Source: Hondaea fermentalgiana (taxonomy: Eukaryota; Sar; Bigyra; Thraustochytrida; Thraustochytriidae). Taken from it: a DNA stretch of 64,000 nucleotides. Numbering within the stretch: the stretch's first letter is position 1; each line of letters opens with the position of its first letter. The stretch spans positions 405,876 through 469,875 of the forward strand of contig NPFB01000053.1 in assembly GCA_014084085.1 (NCBI GenBank), read 5' to 3'. The position numbers were made by a program, and so were the translations under genes. This document shows, piece by piece, positions 48,963 to 58,907 of the stretch. The notes under the pieces are model-generated. The model saw only the letters and a program-made list of their open reading frames with translations, ran no database searches and was not told where the DNA came from.

Positions 48963-50027
48963 GTTTCCGAAACGGCGTCCATCCAGTCAATGCTTGTAGG
49001 CTTGGTCCGGCCGGGACTAACAGAACGAGATCAAATATTGGACTCACGAACAAACCAGAACTTGGAACTGCAATCTGCGCAAATCCAAACGAGCTCGAAA
49101 ACAGCAAATAAGTCCGAGCCCGAGCTCGAGCTCGAGTAGTACGGAACTCGAGATCGGATTCGAGTCCGAGTCCGAGTCCGAGTTCCGAATCGAACCTGAG
49201 TTCACGGAGCCTGGCGGCAGCAGCTCCGGGCCTGGTACTGGTCGCATCGAAACCGGCCGGGCCGTTCGAGTCCAATACCTCATGTTGCACCCCACATAAA
49301 GCAGCTAGCCAGAAGGGCACGTTGTCCATTTCTGCAAAAGCAGGCTCGCAGGCATGCAGGTCGCAAGACAGCGCTGTCCTGCGCAGGACCTGCTCTCTCT
49401 CACTCGCGGTCTTCCTCTCTATCCTATTCTTTCTTTCCTTCTTTCCCTCTTCCTCCTCTTATTTTTAAAAAAACTCTCCATTTCCCCTCCGCGCGCGCTC
49501 TCACAGTCGTCTCGCGCAAGAAGAAGAGGTGCGGGGCTTCTTACCCAGTGGAACGCAGAGGCAGTGGATCGAGTATCTGCGGGGTCTGGCTGCTCTGGCT
49601 TGGGGGCGCCTGGACTTGTTTGTTCGTGTCCTTTCCTGTGGCTCGCATTACGAAGCTTTGGCTTGCGAGGCGCCTTGTCCACGGCGGGCCTCGCTCGCTC
49701 GAGCCCGCGCAATCGTGCCGGGGCCAGCAAAGCGCGACAGTACGACCTGCGCTGACGGCCGGGTCGCGGGCGTAGCATGCATCCGCGCCGTGGATCGAAG
49801 AAGGAGGAAGGATGAACGGGAAGGAAGGAAGGGAAGAAGGGAAAAGCAGGCTCCCTGTCCCGCGCCTTCTTGTCTTACCTTTTTTTCTTTTTCCTTTCTT
49901 GCAACCATCACTTTTTTACTTCTTTGTTTATTGTTGTTGTTGTTGTGGTGGTGGTGGTGGTGGTTGTGGTGAGAGGCCACGTTGAAAGCAGAGGAAGGCA
50001 GAGAGAGAGAGATTGATCATCGCGAGC

Positions 50028-50064
<37 letters not shown>

Positions 50065-50528
50065 GGGGGGAGGGGAGAAAAGGATATGGGAAAGGTGGCT
50101 GGCGCCGCGAACTTTAGCTGCACAGGATGACGGATCTGGCCATGTTTACTTGCGCAGAAGCTCCTTATTGCCAGTCACTTGAGGTCAGAATCGTGAAGGG
50201 CACTGTCCGAAGTGTTGTCTACACGGAGATAATCGAGACTCTTCCCACCGTTATTGAGAACCGCAATGAGCATCATGTGCATGCAACGTCTAGAGTGCTT
50301 CACGATGAATTGACAACACCGTGTCACGACTTGGCGCCAGCTATTTTCAGCATCAAAAGACGTCTGTCTAAAACATCAAAGACCGGTACCATCTAAAAAA
50401 TACACCCAACCGCCTCTTGCAGCTCTGGCAGCAACTCGCAGTATAATGGATGACTTGTGCGCCTTTCCCCCTTCAAATTGTTGGCTGTTCGAGCCTGCTT
50501 TGGCATTGTCATTCTAAATCGAGAACAC

Positions 50529-50720
50529 GTAAAGTCGTTGCCCTTTTCTCGAAATGCAGCCACACGTTGAGCGACAAAATCCCGACCCTGTCTGGTTGGT
50601 TGAGGTAAGATTCCAGGACGCATGGTAAAGTCGTTGTCCTTTACTCAAAATGCCGTCACGTGTTGAGCGACAAAAATCTGACCCTGTCTGGTTGGTAAAA
50701 ATTAGATTCTAGGACGCAGG
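50529..50720. repeat. Tandem duplication of a ~96-base unit
   Basis: Unit 1 is 50529-50624 and unit 2 is 50625-50720. Both start GTAAAGTCGTTG, share GTTGAGCGACAAAA and GACCCTGTCTGGTTGGT, and end in TAGGACGCA / CAGGACGCA. By eye they differ at roughly 15-20% of positions, including small indels. No coding frame spans both. Confidence 0.9.
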
Positions 50721-51464
50721 GAAGACAGTACGACCAAGTCGGCTTGTATGATTGCACATAAAATTAGTCGAGTAACCGGTAAAGTGACCTTGAGCCAGTC
50801 GTTCTCTTGACTTCAGCGTCAAGGTCACGATCGCAACTGCGGCAGAAGCGAAATGTCAGGTCTCAACAACAGATTTTCTTTGGGGGAAATGCAGGAATTT
50901 TACATCGGATCAGAATCTCGCGCGGACGCACTACATTCGAAAAAGAAAAAGGTGCGTTCTCCCTCAGCTCTACACGTCGAGTACCACTGCCTAAAGCCTA
51001 AGCGTATGCAGAAGCCCAAGCGCAAGCAGATCTCCGCAGTCGCTGTCCATCAAATGCTGTCCGGAGCCCCAGCACATTCCATTCAGCCTGCTTTACGACA
51101 CCCCAGAACATCGTTGAAAAGCTGTTAGCCACCATTGTGAGGCAGCTGGCTTGAAAGTGTGACACGCGACTCGAATGACGCCCCGGGCCAGGATGACTCT
51201 CGAACTTCAAAAAAAAAAAGTTGAACTTTCAACTTGAAGTTCCGAGTCGTAACGGCCATGCGCACGATTTTGATGTGATGTGCGCAATTTTTCGGGCTGG
51301 GCGCGTAGGAGAGGGCAGCCAGAATAGATAAACGCGAGTGGGCGAGGAGGCAAGCATACGGGCGAGCAGGTGAAAAGGCGGGCGGGCGGGCGGACGCTCG
51401 CTCCCTGGGTCGCGCAGGCTTGTAGTCAGCCAAGGCGTGTCGGCTTAGCGTACCGCAACCCACC

Positions 51465-54400
51465 ATGGGGGTCAAGGTCATCGTCGAGTTTGACGACGGC
51501 CTGGGACACCGACGTCGGGTGCGGGCTGCAGTCTCGCACGAAGAATGCACGCTCAAGGATATCAAGGCAGCGGTCGCGAGCGAGGTACTTACTGATAAAA
51601 TTGCTGTTCAAACCACGGGACTCCAGCATAACTACGAGCTTCGAAACAATGCAGAACTCCAGGAGTTTCTGCAAGGCGTAGACAGTTCTCTCGAGGCAAT
51701 TGTCGTCGAAGTCAAGACCCTCAGAAGCAATCCTACCAAGCTTCGCTCCATTATTGAGCGTTCTCAACGCTTCGGGAAACTGCCCAAGTCCTCCGCTGGT
51801 GGAAGCCCAAGCATTGCAGTGCGCAGGGCCGCTGCGGCCGCCGCCGCCGCTGCCGTAGCAGAACACAAACGAAGGGCCACGCGGAGTAGCGGGAATGTAG
51901 AAGGCGTCGAAAGTCAGCCATGGAAGATCTTGACAGAAGATCACGGGCCGCGCAAACGTAAAGACAAGAGCAGTGACGATCCACGCAAATATTCCGACAC
52001 CGGCAACGGTGACGCATCTTCTGATGACAAAAGCGACGAGGACGACGAAGATAACGATGAAGAAGATGACGAAGACGACGAGCTAGAGGACCTCGGGAGC
52101 CTCGGGAGCCTTCGTCCTCTTGTTCCCAAAGATAGATCCAGGCTCACTCTGTCCTTTCTCGAGGATCAGCTAAGCTCGTACCGCATCAGCTGGGGTAGCT
52201 GGAAGGTCGAGCAGTCCAACAAAACAATTGAAGACCTTTTTGAGGAGCTGCGCAATAATGCGAGTGATTTGTACGCAGACAATCACGGCGTCATTCGCGT
52301 GGTGCGTCTCGTTCGCGTGAAAATTGTGCAGCCAGAAAGCAAGTACATTCTTGTCAACGCGCTAAAAATGGTTGATCTGCGAAGGAAACACAACGACGTC
52401 CACAGCCTGCCCGCGTACAAGTGCAAGCGAAACGAGTCTCCATACCATGCAGCTCTCCGCAACGTCCAGCAGGAACTTGGATTTGCGCTTTGGGGGCCCG
52501 TAAGCGGTATTGAGGCTGCTCACGGGACAGTCATCACAACATTGACAAACGAGCTTGCGCCGCGCGATCCCCACGCACGGCGCCGCAACATATTGCACGG
52601 TGGTACCACCATTCTTGAAAAGGTGCGTCCCACTGGATTCGAGCGTCCAACGCATGAATTTCGCGAAAGTAAGTCCTTTCCGGGCTTACGAACAGCATAT
52701 TACATTAACACTCTCGTGTTGGAAATGCTCAGTCCTCGAGCTCCAAAGCAGGGGTCCTTTACTGCTGTTGATCAACAGCATCTCGACGTGATTCGTCTTT
52801 GGCAGTGGATGCATCCCGAGCACGTACAGTCCAAGATTCTTCGCGAGGAACCACACGCAAACATGCGACAAAATACGCTTGGACATCTCACGGTGGAAGG
52901 CTCAAATCGACCTGGAGGTGCTGGGGCCATGGGCGCCGATGATGGCGATGAAACAGAAAAAGCGCATTTGGGCATTGTTGCTTCCAAGGCTGGTTTGCTG
53001 GCTCGCAAGGCAGCGCTCTACCGTCAAAATCTCGCCCTCATGGACGGCCCGCCAGCTTCTTCACTCCTCTCGCGAATTGCCGAATTTCGGTTCCGCGTTG
53101 TTCAGCCATCCAAACGAGAGCGCCACGAAAAAGTCGAGCAAGAAAATTTGCTCTTGCACTATTCGTTGCCAGAGGACCCTCGGGAAATCACCGTCAACCT
53201 CCTCAACAACTGGCTGGAGCGTTATGGCGTAGACACAAGTCGCTGGGGCACCGGCCAGGCGAAAACGGTGCAGCAGCTTGTTGACGAACTTCACAAGGGC
53301 GAAACGACCCTTGGACTCACTTCGCCCGGCGAAGCACCCACGGGAGGTGGCATTGCGCCGCTGGCCACCTCGTCAGCCGGCGCCTCAATGCCTCCACGAA
53401 GTGTTCCAAGCCAACGCTTTAAGAACGCCGGAGCCACGGCCGCCGCTGCTGGGGCCGCCACAGCCGCAGCCGCCTTGAGCGGGGCCAGACAACGTCTTCT
53501 CTCTTTTCGCTCGTCTGCCCGCTTTGCTTCCAAATCAGCCTTGCGCGTGATTCGTGTCGCCAAGGTCGAACTCATTCACGAGCGTAACCCGGACCTCATG
53601 CTCGTCGAAACGCATCAAAAGCTCGCGGACTCGCGTCTTCGCGTCCGCTTCAAGACGCTCGCGGAAAAGTTCAAACCTGGCGAGACACCTCGAGATGCCG
53701 CTCTGCGGGGCATTCGCGAAGAGATCTTCGACCCTGACATTTACACTGTCAATGAAAATGGAGACCGAGAAGTGCGCAAGAGGCCCTCGATCGCGGAGCT
53801 CAGCAAACGTGTTCGCATTCTCTCCATCCATGCGCCTCTGGTGGAGGTCTCGCCTTCGCCGTCCTACCCGGGTCTGGAAACGCGATACATTCTTCACCTC
53901 TTTCGTTGCATGGTGCCCTTTTTGCCAGACGAGCCCTTTTGCACGGACGAGCCCTCGTACAGGAACGGCGGGTTGAGCATGGTCACACACTATTGGCGCT
54001 GGGAAACGCGTCCTACAATCACGGCAATGACCACCTCGCTCATCAACCAGGTTTGCTTCTACTTTCGACTTGTCCCTCCCGCAGAACGCGACGACAAGGT
54101 CCTCACAGACTGGCTCTACGAGGCTGCCAAGACGAATCAAGTCAATGTCATCAAGCTCCTTTGCGCTGTCGATGAGGAGGGCGTCGTTGACCCCTGGGAA
54201 GACGAAGAAGCCCCCGCTGCTGACGATGTCGAAGACGCGGATCAAGAGGGCGGCAGCAGTGGGGAGGCTCCTCAGTCGAGCGCGTCGCAGCTCAGCACCG
54301 AGCGCGTTCCACGCGTGAAACTGGATCCGTCCATCTTGCGCGACAAGGCGGGTCGGAGCCCGCTGCGCATCGCTACCTTGCATGGAGCAGGCGACGCCGT

Positions 54401-56894
54401 GGAAGCGCTTATCCGCATTCAACTGAGCAATGCGCAGAAAAAGGCGCAGGAACTCCTCAAAACGCCTCGCGAAGACCAGCTTCACGAGATGGATGTCTTT
54501 GCCGTCAACCAGCCTGAAAAGTGCGCCGTGGACGGCGAGCCTTGCACACTCATTTACTACGCGGCCATTGCGAATCGTGTGAGCCTCGTCAAACATTTGC
54601 TTGGGTCCAAGAGCGTAGCCGTGAACTCGGTGTGTCTGCACTCGTGCATTTCGTGCGGCGCAGTCGAAGCGCTTGCCGTCCTGCTGCCGCGACTGCGCTA
54701 TGATCCGTCAGCGCAAGGCAGCTCGCGACGCCGCGTCCTCTTTGGGGTGGAGATGGATAGCAGCGTCGACTTGAACAATCCTGAAGTGCGCGCGCGTCTG
54801 TCGGCTGATCTGCCCAAGGCTGACAACTTTAGCTACTTTAAGTCGCTGCTGGACCACATTGAGCGGGAATTGAATGCACTCTCGGGCGCAGGAAACAAAC
54901 TCATTTGGAAGACGAATGCGGACAGCGATGGTCAGGTTAGCATGGCACCTGCGCTACGCGCTCTCGAGGTCGTGCTGCAGTACTGCAATCCGACAGCGTA
55001 CTATTACAGATCATTCTTGCACATTTACCTGCACAAGGTGATTGAGCTGGATGACCGGCCCGAAGAGGAAGCAATCTTGAGGGAATTCATTGATCGGTCA
55101 CGCTTCCCGCTGCATATTGCGCTCATGAGCGCTCACGTTTTACGCAGCGTCTTTGGTCTCGAAAAACGATTCTGGGACTCTTACCAGAGTCACGCAGACA
55201 ACTTTCAGAACCTGGTGTGCAACATTCTCGACTGCTGCGAGGACCAGGCCGAGGCCGAAGAGCTTCTCCGCGAACGAGCAGACATCCCTTCGTGGCGTCG
55301 CGAAAATGGGACCTTGGTCACCCGGCCCTTGGCACACCGACACAAGTCTACTTGTGCCTACCTTGCTGTAAAGTACCGTCTCAAACGGGTGGTCGCGCAC
55401 AAGTTTTTTACAACGCAAAACGATGCGATTTGGTTCAACGACGCAAATGATAGTCTCTACACGCGTGGTCTTGGAAGCCTGGCCAACCTGTCGGCAAGCT
55501 TTTTCCCCCTCTTCAAGCAAGGCAAGACGAGCGAGGTTCCCGTTCGCACGGGTGGTCCGACTGCTCAGCGTTTCGATGTGGACCGCAAGACGCGCAACGA
55601 GAGCCTTGTCGCGTTTCTGCTACGCGTGCCGGGTCTTAAGACTTCCATCCAGGCCAGCTATCGAGCTTGCGTGAGTCTCGTCTTGCTTGTGCTGCTCGTC
55701 TTGATGACTCCGGTGCTGTGGTTGTTGCCTTTTTCTCGATCGTTGCGCATTATTGTCGACATTCCACGGACCGAATTCGCCTGTTGCTACTTTAAATGGT
55801 CCGTGTGGAGCATGTCGTACGTTCTGTATCTCTTGGCCTTTGCCTATTTGGCCACTAGAAACGCGCAAGGCGAGCAAGAGGCGTTGTCCACCTCAGAGCT
55901 GATCTTGATCATCTTCTTTTTAGGTAACGTTGTCGGCATCGTCGAGCAGATCGCGGCAATCGGCGTGGGTCCCTTCCTGCAGCATTCTGTCAATATTGTC
56001 GATGTAGGCGCGTCGATCGTGCTTGCTGCTGCTTTTTGCATGGATCGCACGACAGAGGCATATGACATTCTCATGTCCATCGGCGCTATCTTGTCAACCT
56101 TTCGACTTTTTCATCTTTTCAGCGCAAGCAAAGAGCTGGGGCCGCTGTGGATTACTATGCAATATGTGGTGTGGGATGTGATTCGCTTCCTGGCGCTCTT
56201 GGCTGTCGTCCTGGTTGCTTTCATTCTCGCGTTTGTGTTTCTGCTGGGAGGTCAGGGCGTCGAGGGATTCGAGACTGCAGGTGCGGCTTTTTCCTCGCTC
56301 GTGTGGTCCGTATTTGAGGCCTTTACCACGTACGACCCCAACCAGGGTGTACGCACACGGCTGTACCAGGTGTTTCTCTTTGGTTTTCTCCTCATCGCCG
56401 CCGTCCTTTTGACCAATTTGTTGATTGCCATGATGACGCGGCGCTTTGAGCAGGTCGCACAAACGGCGCGCGTGCAGTGGTTGTATGCATTGGCTCAACT
56501 CATCGAAAAGTACAGTCTCATGCCCATTGCGCCGAGCCCCATCAACTTGCTCTCCTTTTTGCCCAACCTTGTCTTTCGCGTTCTTTATGGCAAGCAGTCG
56601 CTATATGATCCGTACATTCCGGAATTCAAGCGTGGGCATTCTATTGCGGTCGTGCCGATCATAACGTCCGAAGATCCACTATCAAACGTCAACAAGCGAG
56701 AGCTTGAGCAGGCTCTCAACTTTCGATGCACGCGCCGTGCGGTGATGACGCGTCACATTCGCAAAAGCAAGCTGCGCGATGCAAAGCATCGCGAGGTTCA
56801 GGATGCGCTCGCTCGCATTGGCCAGACGCTTGATCAGGTTTTGGTCCTGCAGCACAAGGATATGGCGGTGCGGAGCGCTCGCATTTTTTCTTAG
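51465..56894 (+). CDS. TRP-type channel with duplicated Nudix-box-like modules and ankyrin-like linker
   Basis: 1809 residues in one exon. Residues 1-90 look like a PB1/ubiquitin-like fold (MGVKVIVEFDDGLGHRRR). A module then occurs twice: a helix ending in W (LEDQLSSYRISWGSWKVEQS, about 230; LNNWLERYGVDTSRWGTGQA, about 580), a Nudix-box-like helix (ESPYHAALRNVQQELGF, about 323; ETPRDAALRGIREEIF, about 740), and SFPGLRTAYYINTL / SYPGLETRYILHLF. Ankyrin-like helices follow (about 960-1060). The last third has six hydrophobic segments (about 1400-1660), a pore region, and the TRPM/TRPC-like ending LLTNLLIAMMTRRFEQVAQT. In animal TRPM2 a NUDT9-like domain at the C-terminus binds ADP-ribose; here two degenerate Nudix boxes lie N-terminal. 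Both lack the canonical first Gly and one of REUxEE. A nucleotide-gated cation channel is inferred. Confidence 0.8.
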   Translation: MGVKVIVEFDDGLGHRRRVRAAVSHEECTLKDIKAAVASEVLTDKIAVQTTGLQHNYELRNNAELQEFLQGVDSSLEAIVVEVKTLRSNPTKLRSIIERSQRFGKLPKSSAGGSPSIAVRRAAAAAAAAAVAEHKRRATRSSGNVEGVESQPWKILTEDHGPRKRKDKSSDDPRKYSDTGNGDASSDDKSDEDDEDNDEEDDEDDELEDLGSLGSLRPLVPKDRSRLTLSFLEDQLSSYRISWGSWKVEQSNKTIEDLFEELRNNASDLYADNHGVIRVVRLVRVKIVQPESKYILVNALKMVDLRRKHNDVHSLPAYKCKRNESPYHAALRNVQQELGFALWGPVSGIEAAHGTVITTLTNELAPRDPHARRRNILHGGTTILEKVRPTGFERPTHEFRESKSFPGLRTAYYINTLVLEMLSPRAPKQGSFTAVDQQHLDVIRLWQWMHPEHVQSKILREEPHANMRQNTLGHLTVEGSNRPGGAGAMGADDGDETEKAHLGIVASKAGLLARKAALYRQNLALMDGPPASSLLSRIAEFRFRVVQPSKRERHEKVEQENLLLHYSLPEDPREITVNLLNNWLERYGVDTSRWGTGQAKTVQQLVDELHKGETTLGLTSPGEAPTGGGIAPLATSSAGASMPPRSVPSQRFKNAGATAAAAGAATAAAALSGARQRLLSFRSSARFASKSALRVIRVAKVELIHERNPDLMLVETHQKLADSRLRVRFKTLAEKFKPGETPRDAALRGIREEIFDPDIYTVNENGDREVRKRPSIAELSKRVRILSIHAPLVEVSPSPSYPGLETRYILHLFRCMVPFLPDEPFCTDEPSYRNGGLSMVTHYWRWETRPTITAMTTSLINQVCFYFRLVPPAERDDKVLTDWLYEAAKTNQVNVIKLLCAVDEEGVVDPWEDEEAPAADDVEDADQEGGSSGEAPQSSASQLSTERVPRVKLDPSILRDKAGRSPLRIATLHGAGDAVEALIRIQLSNAQKKAQELLKTPREDQLHEMDVFAVNQPEKCAVDGEPCTLIYYAAIANRVSLVKHLLGSKSVAVNSVCLHSCISCGAVEALAVLLPRLRYDPSAQGSSRRRVLFGVEMDSSVDLNNPEVRARLSADLPKADNFSYFKSLLDHIERELNALSGAGNKLIWKTNADSDGQVSMAPALRALEVVLQYCNPTAYYYRSFLHIYLHKVIELDDRPEEEAILREFIDRSRFPLHIALMSAHVLRSVFGLEKRFWDSYQSHADNFQNLVCNILDCCEDQAEAEELLRERADIPSWRRENGTLVTRPLAHRHKSTCAYLAVKYRLKRVVAHKFFTTQNDAIWFNDANDSLYTRGLGSLANLSASFFPLFKQGKTSEVPVRTGGPTAQRFDVDRKTRNESLVAFLLRVPGLKTSIQASYRACVSLVLLVLLVLMTPVLWLLPFSRSLRIIVDIPRTEFACCYFKWSVWSMSYVLYLLAFAYLATRNAQGEQEALSTSELILIIFFLGNVVGIVEQIAAIGVGPFLQHSVNIVDVGASIVLAAAFCMDRTTEAYDILMSIGAILSTFRLFHLFSASKELGPLWITMQYVVWDVIRFLALLAVVLVAFILAFVFLLGGQGVEGFETAGAAFSSLVWSVFEAFTTYDPNQGVRTRLYQVFLFGFLLIAAVLLTNLLIAMMTRRFEQVAQTARVQWLYALAQLIEKYSLMPIAPSPINLLSFLPNLVFRVLYGKQSLYDPYIPEFKRGHSIAVVPIITSEDPLSNVNKRELEQALNFRCTRRAVMTRHIRKSKLRDAKHREVQDALARIGQTLDQVLVLQHKDMAVRSARIFS

Positions 56895-57300
56895 CTTTTA
56901 AACTGTACACCTTGAAACCAAGTTCGCGCAATTCCTTGCTGTCGAGCAAAACGGCACGGGGAAAGAGGGTAGCACTGGAGCGCAAGAACATGCCGGAGAA
57001 TTTTTAGAAATCAAACGAATAGCGAAGCGCATGGATCTTGGATAATGAGTTGCTTTAAAAAGTGATGCGAGTCCAAAAAATTAACGTGTTCGGTACGCAC
57101 GTGAGGCGCGCTGCCCGCGGGTGTTCATTTCTCTCTCTTGTCGTGCACAAGTCCCTTGTTTGCGCAGACGAGCGATGGGAGAGAGTAAAGTAGAGAAGAA
57201 GTCAAGATTTTCTGTTGTCTCCCTCTTGGGGGGTGGGCGGGCTCGCGTCGCGGAGTGAACTCGCTGCAAGCAGCGGGGTCTGGTCGCGCGGTGTGAAACT
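56895..57300. other. Convergent 3' spacer between the channel and RPB7 genes
   Basis: 406 bases, no gene. AT-richer around 56990-57080. Confidence 0.5.
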
Positions 57301-58131
57301 TTACTCGTCAACAGAAACGAGACCGAGATAATCGTCCTTGATGGTTCCAACTGCAGATACGCTGTTCTGGTCAAACTTTACGTTCATGAGGCGAAGACGC
57401 ACACCACTACCGGCGCGAATTTCGACCTCTTTATCCTCTGACACCCAGGCACTTCGCTCGTGATCAAAACCTTCTTTGAGATCCTCGGGCATCATGTGGC
57501 GTGAGACAAAGATTTGAAGCGGGCCAGCCTTTGCAAAAAAACCATAGTTGAGAGCCGTGGTTACGACGGCGTCAAGGACTTCGAGACGGAAAGGACGAAA
57601 GACAACAGCCTTGAACTTGACCTTGTACGTCACCTGGCCGGTGCTGTCTTCGATCTGACCTTTGCTAATATCTTCGTCGTTGATCTCTGTCACGTACACG
57701 ACGTAACCGATGCGACCAAGAGCGGCGCCTTCCACGGAGGACTTGAGTCGCGACTTGATCTTTTCGCGAAGTTGGGGGCCGAGATCCTCTGGGTTCATGG
57801 CCAGCTCCTCCTCGAAGCCTTTCTACGTGTTTTCCACGTGGCGCAGGTCATGTTAAAAAAAAAAGTATGTCAGTCAGTCGATGCTTGGTCAGTACGCGAA
57901 ACTCATCTCCCTCCTGCTCTCCCGTTCTCGTCCGCGCACGCGAGTGCGAAACGACAAGCTCTCGACTGCAAGATTTTGCGCGCCTGATCGCTCTCTCCAT
58001 CCGTATCCTCTCCATTCTTCGCAAGGCCCGGCGGCGCTTTGCCGGGCCGCGCCGGACAGGCGGAGACCTCAGGAGGCAGCGTGCTCGCCCGCTGCCGCGC
58101 AACGCGTCTCGCCACGTACGAGGAAGAACAT
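57301..58131 (-). CDS. RPB7: RNA polymerase II subunit RPB7, with a 12-base first coding exon
   Basis: Exon 1 is 58120-58131 (codons for MFFL); exon 2 is 57301-57822. The 297-base intron is GTACGT..ACGTAG and joins in phase 0. The spliced protein has 177 residues and begins MFFLKGFEEELAMNPEDLGP, matching yeast Rpb7 (MFFIKDLSLNITLHPSFFGP) and giving the expected family length of about 170. Without the exon, translation would start at an internal ATG 12 residues too late. RPB7 with RPB4 forms the stalk of Pol II, used in initiation and RNA handling. The N-terminal domain shows FKAVVFRPFRLEVLDAVVT; the S1-type C-terminal domain shows FVSRHMMPEDL and ends in GTIKDDYLGLVS, the RPB7 hallmark. Confidence 0.93.
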
Positions 58132-58907
58132 CGTGCCCGCGCCGTGGCCCAGGATGTCACCAACGTTGGCGATTTGAGGGCGGTCACTTTGGCGGCACAT
58201 TTGTGTGGCATGCATACGTACGAATTTTTGTTTCTTGGTTTTGTTTTTGGGGGGGCTTCAAGTTGTTGCGGCTTGCGGAGCCATTGTGGCCACGATTCGA
58301 GGGTTGAGGTCTTTGGTCGGTCGTGGCTCAAAAGGGCTTTTGCTCCGCGGTAAAGAGAGTTTGGCACGAACAATGGTTTTTCTTTTTGCCAATGGCTTTT
58401 TTTTAGAACTGACCGGCTTTGGAGAAAAAGACAAGAAAAAGGGAGCGATTATCCTCGTCACTATCAAAATTTAAAAAATTAATCCCATCATGGATTCGTA
58501 CGGATCTGGCGATGTGACCTTGTCCTTGAATGCATTTGGTTGGTTCTTTTCTAAACAATATGGAGAACGTTTGCTATGACAATGGTATCGAGCAGACATT
58601 GTCATAGCAAAGAGTGTGGCGCGAGCTCCGCCAAAGTCTTCTGGACTTGCTCGATGATCCGTACAATGGACTGTCTGTCACTTGGACAACTGACATCAAG
58701 TGGGAGCGAGCGTTCCATTAGCCCTATAACAGTAGGATAGGCCTACTCGATTATGGTACTGCGCCACGGCCCGGATCACGGTGCCACACTGTGTGTCCCA
58801 GTCCGAGTCCGTCCCAATCGTAACGGATTCTCAGCGGCAATCGTCGAAGCCCACGAGGGCTGGGCGGTGGCGCAGCCTCGCCGCGGGCCGGAGCAGTCGT
58901 GTTGGCC
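58132..58907. other. Divergent promoter region of RPB7 and the Sfi1-like gene
   Basis: 776 bases. It contains a perfect 15-base inverted repeat (58570-58611) and TAGGCCTA (58738-58745), the latter 163 bases before the Sfi1-like ATG. No convincing gene; a frame from the ATG at 58753 overlaps the Sfi1-like gene out of frame. Confidence 0.5.
58570..58611. repeat. Perfect 15-base inverted repeat (hairpin)
   Basis: TTTGCTATGACAATG (58570-58584) and its exact reverse complement (58597-58611) are separated by 12 bases. The stem is AT-rich and is not part of a microsatellite. Confidence 0.9.

Larger units (their letters stand above)
46872..51464. other. Long repeat-rich intergenic region with an assembly gap
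   Basis: 4.6 kb with no supportable gene. Order: TTTGC pentamers 5' of the Myb-like gene (46885-46920); CpG-rich sequence and N gap; CTTT/TTTC runs (47815-47870); GGATGGAC repeats (48240-48290); CTG run (about 48925-48962); CGAG/GTCCGA repeats (49115-49192); GTTGTT/GGTGGT (49928-49968); GA microsatellite (50034-50059); a ~96-base tandem duplication (50529-50720). A frame of 89 codons at 50127-50396 (+) starts with ATG but has no recognised feature. The last kilobase should contain the channel gene promoter. Confidence 0.6.

Noticed and set aside
50127..50396. 89-codon frame starting with ATG
   Set aside because: No recognised motif and no supporting context; kept only as a remark in the spacer entry.
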